A stretch of 64,000 nucleotides of DNA, taken from positions 62,636,544 to 62,700,543 of the forward strand of contig NC_080675.1 in assembly GCF_030445035.2 (NCBI RefSeq). Direction: 5' to 3'. Position numbers and translations under genes: made by a program. This document shows positions 20,150-28,129 of this stretch, piece by piece. Source of the DNA: Dasypus novemcinctus. Lineage: Eukaryota > Chordata > Mammalia > Cingulata > Dasypodidae. Numbering within the stretch: position 1 is the stretch's first letter; each line of letters opens with the position of its first letter. Below the pieces are notes generated by a model. It had not been told where the DNA came from. It searched no databases and saw only the letters and a list, made by a program, of their open reading frames with translations.

Positions 20150-20916
20150 GATGGCGGCGAAGTCACATCATTTCCGGGCGCCGGCCAAGATGGCGGCGAA
20201 GTCACGTCATTTCCGGGCTCCGGCCAAGATGGCGGCGAAGTCACGTCCGGTGAGGGATAAAATGGCGCAGAAGGCTTTTCCGGTTTAACGGAAGATGGCG
20301 TCTGCATCATTTCCGGGGCAGGGCCGGAAGATGACGGGACAGGGAGGGGCGGGTAAAGGCGAGAGGAGGTGCCTTTGTTCCTGCCGGCGGGCTCGGACAT
20401 AGGTGAAGAAGAAGCTGGAAGTGCGCCATTTTGGGCAGAGGTGGAAGAAGAAGGAGAAAGTCCGCTATTTTGAGGAGCTACTGAAGCGGCTTCTGCGGGC
20501 TGTGGGGAGCGCGGGCGGGGAGGTTCGCGCTCGAGAGCGGCGGCGAGCTGGTCAGACAGAGAATTTGTGTCGCCAGGATCATCGGGCTCATAGTCATTGG
20601 GTTGCTTAACCGATTTGTCTCGGATGGCTTCTGACGGCGCACCAAGGAGACAGGCGCGTATGGCTACTAGAGCAGGCAGCAGGCCGGGCGGAAAAGACCG
20701 CTTTTCATGCTCTATGGCGGAGGTGACTCGATCTATGAGTCGAGAGTATGTGTCTGGGCTCCAGAGCTGGCAGGTGGCGAGCCACGGATTAAAAGGGAGT
20801 AGCAGGTCCCAGTATTTTTGGAGCTGTTTCAGGGAAACGCGGACTCCATTGGTATCAAGCAGGGCGGCTAAAAGCCGAACCTGAGGGGTATGGTGTGAGG
20901 AGAGAGAGGCGCCCAT
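20011..20916 (-). pseudogene. gag: gag 5' part: matrix and proline-rich linker, capsid N-terminal domain missing
   Basis: It starts MGASLSS, a myristoylation-type N-terminus (Gly2, Ser6). The betaretroviral matrix-like pattern follows (GVRVSLKQLQKYWDLLLPFNPWL). Next is a long Ser/Pro-rich linker (about residues 110-235) with RLYPPLP, then three near-identical 13-residue units carrying (D/N)VTSPPSWP. The frame then runs into sequence belonging to the nucleocapsid-side frame and ends at 20011 without a capsid N-terminal domain. Compared with betaretroviral Gag, roughly 150-200 residues are missing. The start follows a strong splice donor by about 35 bases, as in other retroviral leaders. Confidence 0.88.
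20142..20257. repeat. Three 39-bp tandem repeats with YY1-, CRE- and ETS-like sites, inside gag
   Basis: Units begin at 20142, 20181 and 20220, each CCGGCCAAGATGGCGGCGAA followed by GTCACGTCATTTCCGGG-type sequence. The first has CACATC instead of CACGTC and the third is cut short after GTCACGTCCGG. The period of 39 is 13 codons, so the gag frame survives. Each unit carries AAGATGGCGGC (the YY1 consensus); the first two also have a CRE-like TGACGT(G/A) and a CCGGAAAT ETS-like core on the minus strand. Further CCGGAAG- and GATGGCG-type motifs follow up to 20330. These are matches to known motifs, not evidence of binding. Confidence 0.85.
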
Positions 20917-20949
20917 AGTGGGAGAAGAAAAGACGGCGATGGGGTCCCT

Positions 20950-20953
20950 ACCT
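20950..20953 (-). promoter_or_regulatory. Major splice donor in provirus leader
   Basis: The minus strand reads CTCCAG|GTAGGGAC, a close match to the mammalian donor consensus, about 35 bases upstream of the gag ATG. With the acceptor at 16168 it would generate env mRNA. The leader also contains a (CAG)6 run (about 20980-20998). Confidence 0.7.
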
Positions 20954-21026
20954 GGAGAGCTGAAATGATCGCCTGTAGACAGCAGCAGCAGCAGCAGAGA
21001 GGGGCCGGAGGGCGGTGGAAGGAAAG

Positions 21027-21044
21027 GATCCGGACGAGCCCCCA
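21027..21044 (-). promoter_or_regulatory. Primer-binding site, tRNA-Pro type
   Basis: Two bases after the 5' LTR the minus strand reads TGGGGGCTCGTCCGGAT, which matches the tRNA-Pro 3' end complement used by many gammaretroviruses except for one missing G. Betaretroviruses normally use tRNA-Lys, so this is an unusual combination. Confidence 0.85.
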
Positions 21045-21046
21045 GC

Positions 21047-21398
21047 TGTGGGCTTGCTATTTTGAGTTAGCAACCCACGAGGACCGGGCGGGCTTCCACA
21101 GCTCGGCGGTGAGCCCCTAGGCCAGCGCATAGGCCTAGGTTCTCCAGGTGTGGGGGACGCGCGGTAAAAACCACGGAGACAGCCTGTGAGAGTGAGCTAG
21201 TCCACTTTATTGCGGAAATACACTTGATTATATAAGGTCGGGTCAAGGGAGGGGTAGGAATGGGGGCGGATTAACTACGGGGCGGTAGTGGATAGGCGGA
21301 GCTGTGCAGGCAGCTATGAGGTAGGCGGTGAAGGATAGCAACGGCTGGAAAAGGGAGATAACAAAGGCTAGGAGGAGGGGTGAAGGGAGGCAGCAACA
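21047..21398 (-). repeat. 5' LTR of the chimeric provirus
   Basis: The LTR is 352 bp, with TGTTGC at its viral start and CCCACA at its end. It is the promoter for gag-pol and spliced env. The TATA box (TTATATAA, 21228-21235) is followed by AATAAA at 21206-21211, only ~24 bases on, so the polyadenylation signal sits at or near the transcription start and the repeated R region must be very short. CpG-rich GC boxes (GGGCGG-like) occur on the U3 side. Confidence 0.95.
21206..21235 (-). promoter_or_regulatory. LTR core promoter and poly(A) signal
   Basis: TTATATAA (21228-21235) is the TATA element and AATAAA (21206-21211) the polyadenylation hexamer, in viral order. The same pair occurs in the 3' LTR and in the solo LTR near 33810-33841. 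Transcription would be toward lower coordinates. Confidence 0.8.
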
Positions 21399-21404
21399 CC
21401 TGAG
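21399..21404. repeat. Target-site duplication, right copy (CCTGAG)
   Basis: This is the exact copy of 13193-13198, proving that the LTR pair and internal region form a single insertion and not a rearranged pair. Confidence 0.95.
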
Positions 21405-21578
21405 TCATACCCTACTGATGTGGTTGAATCAAAGACCAGATCATGATTTAATCAAGTAAACATAAAACCTTTGAATTTAATACAATCAAAGGGTGTCAAG
21501 CCCAGAGGAGCAGATGGGTTTACAAACATAATGAAATCTTTTTAAAAAAACTCATAAGTAATATCAAACTGCTACATG
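21405..21578. repeat. Old LTR-like repeat, right half (resumes after provirus)
   Basis: The sequence continues the 12746-13198 repeat ('tcataccctactgatgtggt', 'tcaaagaccagatcatgatt', 'cacaagggtgtcaagcc'-like text) without a gap other than the provirus. Confidence 0.55.
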
Positions 21579-21674
21579 CATCAAAGTTTCAAACACGACT
21601 GGATCTGTTCCTGAACTCTATTTTCTATTTTGTTGGTCAATTTGTCTTTCTATATCAGCAACATTACTGTCTGT

Positions 21675-22030
21675 CTTAATTTTGCAGGATGTCATAATAA
21701 ATACCACAGACAAGTTGACTTAAACAACAGGAATTTATTGTCTCGCTTTTAGAGACTAGAAGTACAAAATCAAGGTGTTGCCAGGATAATGCTTCCTCTG
21801 TAGTTCACAGCATTCTGGTGGTGGTTCCTGGCAATCTATAACTCTACTGCCATCACTGGCCATTGGTCACCTTCTGTCTACTACTCATGTGCCCAAATTT
21901 GCTTTGCTTATGGGGACTGCAGTCATATTGGATTAAGATCCATCCTGATTCAGTTTGACCTCAATTCAACTAATTACATAGTCAAAGATCTGTTTAAAAA
22001 TGGGTTCACATCCACAAGACCGGGGGTTAG
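21675..22030. repeat. Old LTR-like repeat of uncertain family
   Basis: 'aataccacagacaagttga', 'aacaacaggaatttattgtc' and 'aaatcaaggtgttgccagga' resemble a widespread mammalian LTR (MaLR/ERV-L group). It abuts the ERV-L LTR that starts at 22036. No family name is certain. Confidence 0.45.
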
Positions 22031-22035
22031 GACTT

Positions 22036-22524
22036 TGTATTAGTCAGGGTTCTCTAGGAAAACAGAACCGATGGGAAATATATATGTGTAGATATATTTA
22101 AAATATATATGTGTATATATATGTAAATATTAAGGTATTTATTATAGGAATTGGCTCATATGACCATGGGGATGGGCAAGTCTGGATTTCTTAGGGCAGG
22201 CCATAAGCTGGGGATTCTGATGAAAGTTTCGATGAGTTTCCCTGGAGAAGCTGACTGGTTGAAGTAGAGATATAAATTCTTCTTCTGACTGCTGAATAAT
22301 CAGTTTTCCATTTAAGGACTTCAGCTGGTTGGATGAGACTTTTCTCTTGCAGAAGGCAATCTCCTTTGTTGATGATAGATGTAATCAGCTATAAGTGCAA
22401 TAAACTTACTGATAGTTTAAATCCACAAAATATCCTGACAGTAACAATCAGGCTGGTGCTTGCTCAATCAAACAAATGGACACCATAATCTAGCCAAGCT
22501 AGATACATGAATTTAACCATCACA
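22036..22524 (-). repeat. MLT2-like LTR, 3' LTR of the ERV-L fossil
   Basis: On the minus strand it runs from TGTGATGGTTAAATTCATG to ...CCCTGACTAATACA, matching the MLT2/ERV-L LTR pattern. The bases just upstream on the minus strand, ACAAGGGGTGGAC, form the polypurine tract expected before a 3' LTR, so it joins the ERV-L internal sequence at 22525. Confidence 0.75.
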
Positions 22525-22999
22525 GTCCACCCCTTGTCATTTTGACACTCATAGGCATCTCCTTAAGCCATACTTAATCTTTAAATAAAAACAATAACCA
22601 TCATATTTTCACCTGACACAATTCACCTGTCCTCCAAACAACTGGAAATACACTCTTTCCCCAAAAGAGGTGGCAAGACCTTGGATAATATTCATTCTTA
22701 ACTTGATATCTTGTTTCTTAAGTATTATTTCATCAAGTTAACAGAATTTATGTTACATGATAATGGAATAAGATGGGAAAGAAAATAAAGATATTTGCTT
22801 TACATATACAAGCTTTATATACATAAGCCTTCATAACAAAACAAAGAAGAAATACTCATATCCATTATAATCTTCATATCTATAACTGGGCACATGGACA
22901 CAGCTCCTATTTATAACTATCTTTGTTGACTACCCAATCCATATTTCCTTTACCCTCAGCCAGCACCTTGGCTGATACTGGTTCTTTGCTTTGTGGGGT

Positions 23000-23442
23000 G
23001 ACACAAACCTTCATTCCTGAAGGGCCTGGGCCATTAGTCTTGCCTGGATTGAGTTGAAGTTTTCCATTGATTTTAATCACAGGGCATGGTAGTACTAAGA
23101 GATGTCCTAAGGGATCTCCTACATTCCAGGCAAACCCTTCTTTACCTTTATTGTGTAGTGCAATCTTATTTCCCCCTAATAATCAGGATCACTCACTCCA
23201 GCCAGTACAGTAATTCCCTTCTTTGCCTGTTGATTTAGAGGGATGAGGAGCCAAAGTGGCCAGGTAGCACTTTTAACTTCCAGTTCGGTATGATCACTAT
23301 TGTATCTCCTGGTGGAAGCACTCCTCCTTTTGGAACTAAGACCTGTAGACCAGCAGAGCTTAAGGTTGCAGGGACAGGAAACAAACTTTTTTTCTAGTGG
23401 ATCAATAAGGAAAATAGTGAGTGGTACCACTTCCTTTTCCAT
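23000..23442 (-). pseudogene. ERV-L dUTPase remnant
   Basis: On the minus strand a reading frame of about 88 residues holds ATWPLWLLIPLNQQAKKGIT and VLAGVSDPDY, matching the dUTPase domain at the end of ERV-L Pol. Downstream (to about 23000) further frame-shifted pieces of the same domain continue (GKL...NPGKT...GP-like text). dUTPases remove dUTP from the nucleotide pool; this one is dead. Confidence 0.8.
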
Positions 23443-23587
23443 CCCTTGATTCCTGGGTCTGTGAACCCTGGCTATGGGAGAAACAACATCATATTGTGGA
23501 CATTGATTTAGAGCATATACAGCTTCCTTGAGGACAGTGTCCTAGCCCTGCAAGGTATTGCTACCAAGTTTGTACTATAATTAAGTC

Positions 23588-24006
23588 TTTTTTTTTAAAG
23601 ATTTATTTTATTTATTTCTCTCCCCTTCCCCACCCCCCTATCCCCCCATCCCCCTATCCCCTCCAGTTGTCTGTTCTCTGTGTCCATTTGCTGCGTGTTC
23701 TTCTTTTTGTCCGCTTCTGTTGTTGTCAGCGGCACAGAAATCTGTGTTTCTTTTTGTTGCGTCAACTCTCTGTGTGTACAGCACCATTCCTGGGCAGGCT
23801 GCACTTTGTTTTGCGCTGGGCGGCTCTCCTCACGGGGTGCACTCCTTGCGCATGGGGCTCTCCTACACGGGGACACCCCTGCGTGGCACGGCACTCCTCG
23901 AGTGCATCAGTACTGCACGTGGGCCAGCTCAACATGGGTCAAGGAGGCCTGGGGTTTGAACCGTGGACCTCCCATGTGGTAGCCACTGGGCCAAGTCTGC
24001 TTCCCA
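23588..24006 (-). repeat. Full-length DAS-like SINE, antisense, in ERV-L
   Basis: Tail, body and head (ending 'ccactgggccaagtctgctt' on the plus strand) are complete. It separates the ERV-L dUTPase from the integrase, so it inserted after the retrovirus was fixed. The flank 'aattaagtctt' occurs on both sides (23579-23589 and about 24007-24017), a target duplication. It is the 'gcccagtgg' subtype. Confidence 0.9.
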
Positions 24007-24480
24007 TAATTAAGTCTTCAAAATGCCATTCAACTGTTCTATCAATCCAGCTGCTTCAGAATGATGGGGAAAATGGTGAGACCAGTGAAATCCATGAGCA
24101 TGTGTCCATTCCCACATCTTTTTTGCTGTGCAGTTGGTTCCTTGATCAGAAGCAATGCTATGTGGAATAACATGATGATGGATAAGGCATTCTGTAGGTC
24201 CATGGATGGTAGTTTTGGCAGCAGCATTGTATGCAGGGAAGGAAATCCATATCCAGAGTATGTGATTATTCCAATAATAAAAAAATGCTGCCCTTTCCAT
24301 GATGGAAGTCATCCAATGTAATCAACCTGCCACCAGATAGCAGGCTGATCACCTTGGGGAATGGTACCATATCAGTGACTGAGTGTTGGACTTTGCTCTT
24401 GGCAGAATGGGTCCCTGTGGTGGCTGTACTCAGGTCGGCCTTGGTAAGTGGAAGCCCATGTTGCTGAGCCCATCCATAAC
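24007..24480 (-). pseudogene. ERV-L integrase remnant
   Basis: The minus strand encodes SIASDQGTNCTAKKMWEWTH (catalytic Asp in DQGT), then HFPHHSEAAGLIEQLNGILK, the integrase core with Glu in AAGLIE. Upstream, frame-shifted pieces read toward 24480. The frame also contains PTECLIHHH-like sequence typical of ERV-L. It is interrupted by a SINE immediately downstream. Confidence 0.8.
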
Positions 24481-24522
24481 CTCCATCCATACCATCATGG
24501 CCACTTTAAAAATGAGCCTATT

Positions 24523-24789
24523 CCTAAGTTACAATAAGGATTGCTGTTTTATTTAACAATGTCTTGTTCCTTTGTATGCATTAACATTTGGGTATAAAGA
24601 TTGTGTGTCTATCCAACAGGGAGCCATAGTATTTAAACTGACCAACTTAACATTACAACTACTTTGAGATGGCCAAATGTAAACTAAAAGCCTTAATTGA
24701 AGTGGTACAATTTTGTATAACTTAGTATCAATAGTTCAATAAATTTGGATTGCCATGCAAGGGCTTGCATTATTAAAAAAAAAAAAAAA
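24523..24789 (+). repeat. Poly-A retroposed fragment with 9-bp target duplication (3'-UTR-like)
   Basis: The segment is bounded by the exact duplication GAGCCTATT (24514-24522 and 24790-24798). It ends in AATAAA (about 24739) followed, about 40 bases on, by a 15-A tail. Nothing in it resembles L1 or SINE. The simplest reading is a 5'-truncated retrocopy of the 3' untranslated region of a cellular mRNA, gene unknown. It lies in ERV-L and is therefore younger. Confidence 0.7.
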
Positions 24790-26190
24790 GAGCCTATTGG
24801 GCAATGGCGGAGTGGCTGGGGAAAGAGGGTGACTGGTATCCACAGAATAAGTCCTCCTATCTACTTGATCATGAAAATCCTCCTCTTCTACAGACACCTT
24901 TGGGTGCACATTCATATGGGACAGAAATATCTTTGCGTTTTTCACTTGTTCAGAAATGTCTATCCACATACCTCTGTCCCAATACCTTTGTCACCAATTT
25001 TTCAGTCATGTATACTTCCAAGTCCCTGACTGTCTAGCCAAATCATTGGCAATAGCCCATGAATCAGTATACGAATGTACCTCTTGACTCTTTCCTTCCA
25101 AGAAAAACACACAGCTAGGTGCACTGCCTGAAGTTCTGTGCACTGGGAGGATTTCCCTTTAGTCATGTATCAGAAAGGGGCTGTCGTGCTACAGCTGATC
25201 ATTTTTAGGCAGTATCTGTATATCACACAGAATCATCTGTAAACCAGGCTTAAGTTATCCCTTCCTCATTCACCTGATCACAGGGAAATCCCCAAAAGGC
25301 CATAGCTGCAGGCTGGAAAGAGATGGTAATTTGGCAGGAGTGGGGGGCCTTGGGCATCTGGGCCACATCCTCATTTAACTTGCTTGCACTTTCAGGGCCT
25401 ACTTCAGCATAATCTTGTATAAACCACTTCCATTCAAGGTGATGGAATGTTTCTGTAATGCCCAACTTTATGACTTGCAGGGTTAGACAATACCCAGTTC
25501 ATGATGGTCAACTCAGGTCTCACAGTAACTTGATGGCTCATGGTAAAGCGTTCAGTCTCTAGAAATGCCCAGTAGTGGCCAAACACTATTTCTCTAAAAG
25601 AGAGTAATTATCTGCTGAGGATAGCAGGGTTGTGCTAAAAAATCTTAGGGTCTGTACTGTGATTCTCTGATAGGGGTCTGCCAAAGTTTCCATGCAGAAT
25701 CTCTATTTTTCACTGACACTTCTAGCACCAGCTGGATCATATGGCGGGGCAGCTTGCATGGCAACATGGACCTGCCGCAGAGCCTCTCTTGTTTTGCTCC
25801 TCATTTAAAAGTATCAGCTTTACAGTTCACTTGGTAAATGGGCTGCAGTGGCACACCAAATGAGGAATATGTTGCCTTCAAAATTCCAAAGGCCAGCTAG
25901 ACATTGTGCCTCTTTTTCTGGTTAAAGGAGAGGCCAGATGCCATAGTGTATCATTTACTTTAGAAGAGACATCTCAACATGTCCCACCCTACTGGGTGTC
26001 TAGAAATCACTGAGATGGAAGCCCCTGAATTTATGTTGGATTTATCTTCCATCCTCTGACATACAAATGCCTTACCAATAAGTCTAGAGTAGTTTTCACT
26101 TCTTGCTCACTAGATCCAGTCAGCATAATGTCAACCATAGAATTGACTAGTATGATGTCTTGTGAAAAGAGATCAAGATCTTTAGACTTG
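24790..26190 (-). pseudogene. ERV-L pol remnant between RT and integrase
   Basis: Decayed sequence with only short frames. A patch around 25250-25465 reads VAQMPKAPHSCQITISFQP-like text on the minus strand, probably the RNase H/connection part of ERV-L pol. Order and orientation fit, but the sequence identity is weak. Confidence 0.5.
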
Positions 26191-26191
26191 A

Positions 26192-26662
26192 TTATGACAT
26201 AGGGCTGGAGAATCGATAAACCATGGATGTAAGATGGTGTAGATATATTGTTTCCTTGCCAGCTAACAGCAAACTGTTTGTGGTGGTTTTTACTAACAGG
26301 TATTGAGAAAAAAGCATTTGCAGATCAATAGCTGCATAACAGGTACCAGTGGATGTGTTGATTTGCTCATGCAATGATACCACACCTATATCAGCCATTG
26401 CAATTGGAGTCATCATTTGGTTAAGTTTACAGTAATCCACATTCATCTTCCAAGAATCATCTGTTTTCTGCAGAGGCTAAGTAGGAAAGTTGAATGGGGA
26501 TGTGGTGGGAATCACCTCCTCTGTATCCTTCAAGCCTTTGATGATGGTACTAATTTCTGAAATCCCTACAGAAACACAGAATTGCTTTTGATTTACTATT
26601 TTGCTAGGTAGGAGCAGTTCTAGCTGCTTCCACTTGTCATTTCCTACAATAATAGCTCTCAT
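26192..26662 (-). pseudogene. ERV-L reverse transcriptase remnant
   Basis: The minus strand shows NVDYCKLNQMMTPIAMADIG (an RT motif near the first palm strand), then EQINTSTGTCYAAIDLQMLF with the catalytic Asp of the AAID box. A second piece (26477-26662) upstream carries the N-terminal part ending in TTSPFNFP. Stops and shifts follow. Confidence 0.8.
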
Positions 26663-27199
26663 TTCAGAAGTCAGTGAATGACTGTAAGGATTCTGTCAGT
26701 TTCTGAGTATATTGCTTCCAATTATGCATTCTGGAGCTGGGGAAATAACCACAGACTGGGTTCAGGGACCCACTGAACCACTGTTAGATTGGCCTGAAAT
26801 AAAACTCCATTGATCACCTGACATCCATAGACCCTTACTCTGATTGGTGGACCAATGACGTTTTGGGTCCAATGGAATTAATGTAGCTCAGAGCCAGTGT
26901 CTAATAATCCCCCAAATGTATGATCATTTCCTTTTCCCCAATGCAGTCACCCTGGTAAAAGACTGTACATCCTTTTGGGGAAGGCTGGGAGGAAGATTAA
27001 CCATATAAATTTTTGGCAGTGAAGTGGGGTCCTTCCCTGAGGGAACTTGGCCTTCCTTTCATTTAAGTTGTTCTGAGTCTTTAAACTGTCTCAAGTCTGG
27101 GAATTGGTTGAGAGATTGTGACTCTCCATTTTTGTGATTCAAGTTAGTCTTTTGTTTAATTGACCTGGAACGCTTCTGCTTACTCAGATCAAGTAAGAA

Positions 27200-27465
27200 T
27201 TTAAGTGTTTCACTTCTAGCTACCCCATGATCAACCAACCAACACCAGAGAGCTCTTCAAGTCAGACTATTCTGATTACTGCTTTGACTCTGCTATCCAT
27301 TATGGTGGTCACACCCACCTTGTCTTGGGCAGTTAAGTGTTACCACTTGGCTCCTGCCAAGCCCAGGGTCTGGTTACCTCCATTGTGTTTAAGGATCCAA
27401 GTTCAGCGGCAGCAGTTCCCATAGAAATGTCTGACCTACAGAGAAGAGCTACCACAGAACTCTTC
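27200..27465 (-). pseudogene. ERV-L gag end (nucleocapsid side) remnant
   Basis: Read on the minus strand this gives text like WQHLTAQDKVGVTTIMD, matching the end of ERV-L gag. It is cut on the high side by the L1-tail insertion at 27479. Confidence 0.5.
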
Positions 27466-27478
27466 AAGAATGATGGAG

Positions 27479-27567
27479 GGGGGTGGGGGGCATATGGGGA
27501 CCTCATATATTTGAATGTAACATTTAAAAGAAAAAAGACAAAAAAATTTTTCTAGAGAAAAAAAAAA
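27479..27567 (+). repeat. 89-bp L1-tail retroposition with 13-bp target duplication
   Basis: The insert is GGGGGTGGGGGGCATATGG-like, then 'cctcatatatttgaatgtaa' and an A-rich tail. It is flanked by AAGAATGATGGAG (27466-27478) and AAGAATGATAGAG (27568-27580), differing at one base. It is the same tail as at 41380-41470. Confidence 0.75.
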
Positions 27568-27620
27568 AAGAATGATAGAGCTGCTCTCACAAATTTATTC
27601 CTCACAGTCCTGGTGAAAGA

Positions 27621-28115
27621 TGTTTTAGTTTGCTAGGCTGCTGGAATGCAATATACCAGAAGTGGATTGGCTTTTGCAACTGGTATTTGTTAACTTGCAA
27701 GCTCACATTTCTGAGGTCATGAAAACGTCCATATCAAGGCACTATCAGGTATTCTTTCTCCCTGAAGACCAGTTGCCAATACTACTGGACTCCTCTGTCA
27801 TATGACAATGTACATGGCAGTATGTGCTGGTCTCCTTCTCTTCCAGGTTTCATTGCTTCAGCTTCTGGCTTCCTTTGGCTCTCTCTCTGTCTCTGTAACT
27901 GTCTTCTCCTGCTTCTCTGGATTTCTCTGTTTCTTTTTCCTCATTCACTCCATTTATAAAGGACTCCCGTAAGAGGATTAAGACCCACCCTGGGCCTTGC
28001 CTTACTGAAGTAACCTAATCAAAAGTTCCTGCCTCCAATTGGTTCATGCCCACAGGATGGATAAACTCTAATGACAGGATTTATCTGGGGTCCACAAAAG
28101 CCTCAAACCACCACA
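27621..28115. repeat. LTR-like block (TG...CA, ~495 bp) inserted in ERV-L gag
   Basis: It begins TGTTTTAGTTTGCTAGGC and ends CAAACCACCACA, and interrupts ERV-L gag sequence. The start resembles the block at 12746. I do not see a convincing target duplication, so the boundaries are provisional. It could alternatively be a long non-LTR repeat. Confidence 0.5.
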
Positions 28116-28129
28116 GGTATGTCCTCTGG

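Larger units (their letters stand above)
13199..21398 (-). mobile_element. Chimeric endogenous retrovirus (beta-like gag-pol, gamma-type env)
   Basis: The 8.2-kb provirus is transcribed from high to low coordinates: 5' LTR (21047-21398), tRNA-Pro-type primer site, leader, gag, pro-pol, env, polypurine tract, 3' LTR (13199-13550). The two LTRs are each 352 bp and differ at about nine positions by my hand comparison (roughly 2.6%). A perfect 6-bp target duplication flanks it. Matrix, RT (YMDD) and the duplication length are betaretrovirus-like; the primer site and the env (CXXC, CX6CC) are gammaretrovirus-like. No dUTPase is visible between NC and protease, unlike typical betaretroviruses. Capsid is internally deleted and pol has one stop codon, so the copy is defective, although env is fully open. 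A chimeric beta/gamma armadillo provirus (dasy-env1.1) has been published; whether this is that family cannot be decided from the sequence alone. Confidence 0.95.

Noticed and set aside
20403..20884. Plus-strand frames opposite gag, including one with many Lys/Glu residues
   Set aside because: Antisense of a Ser/Pro-rich linker and matrix. They have no independent motif.
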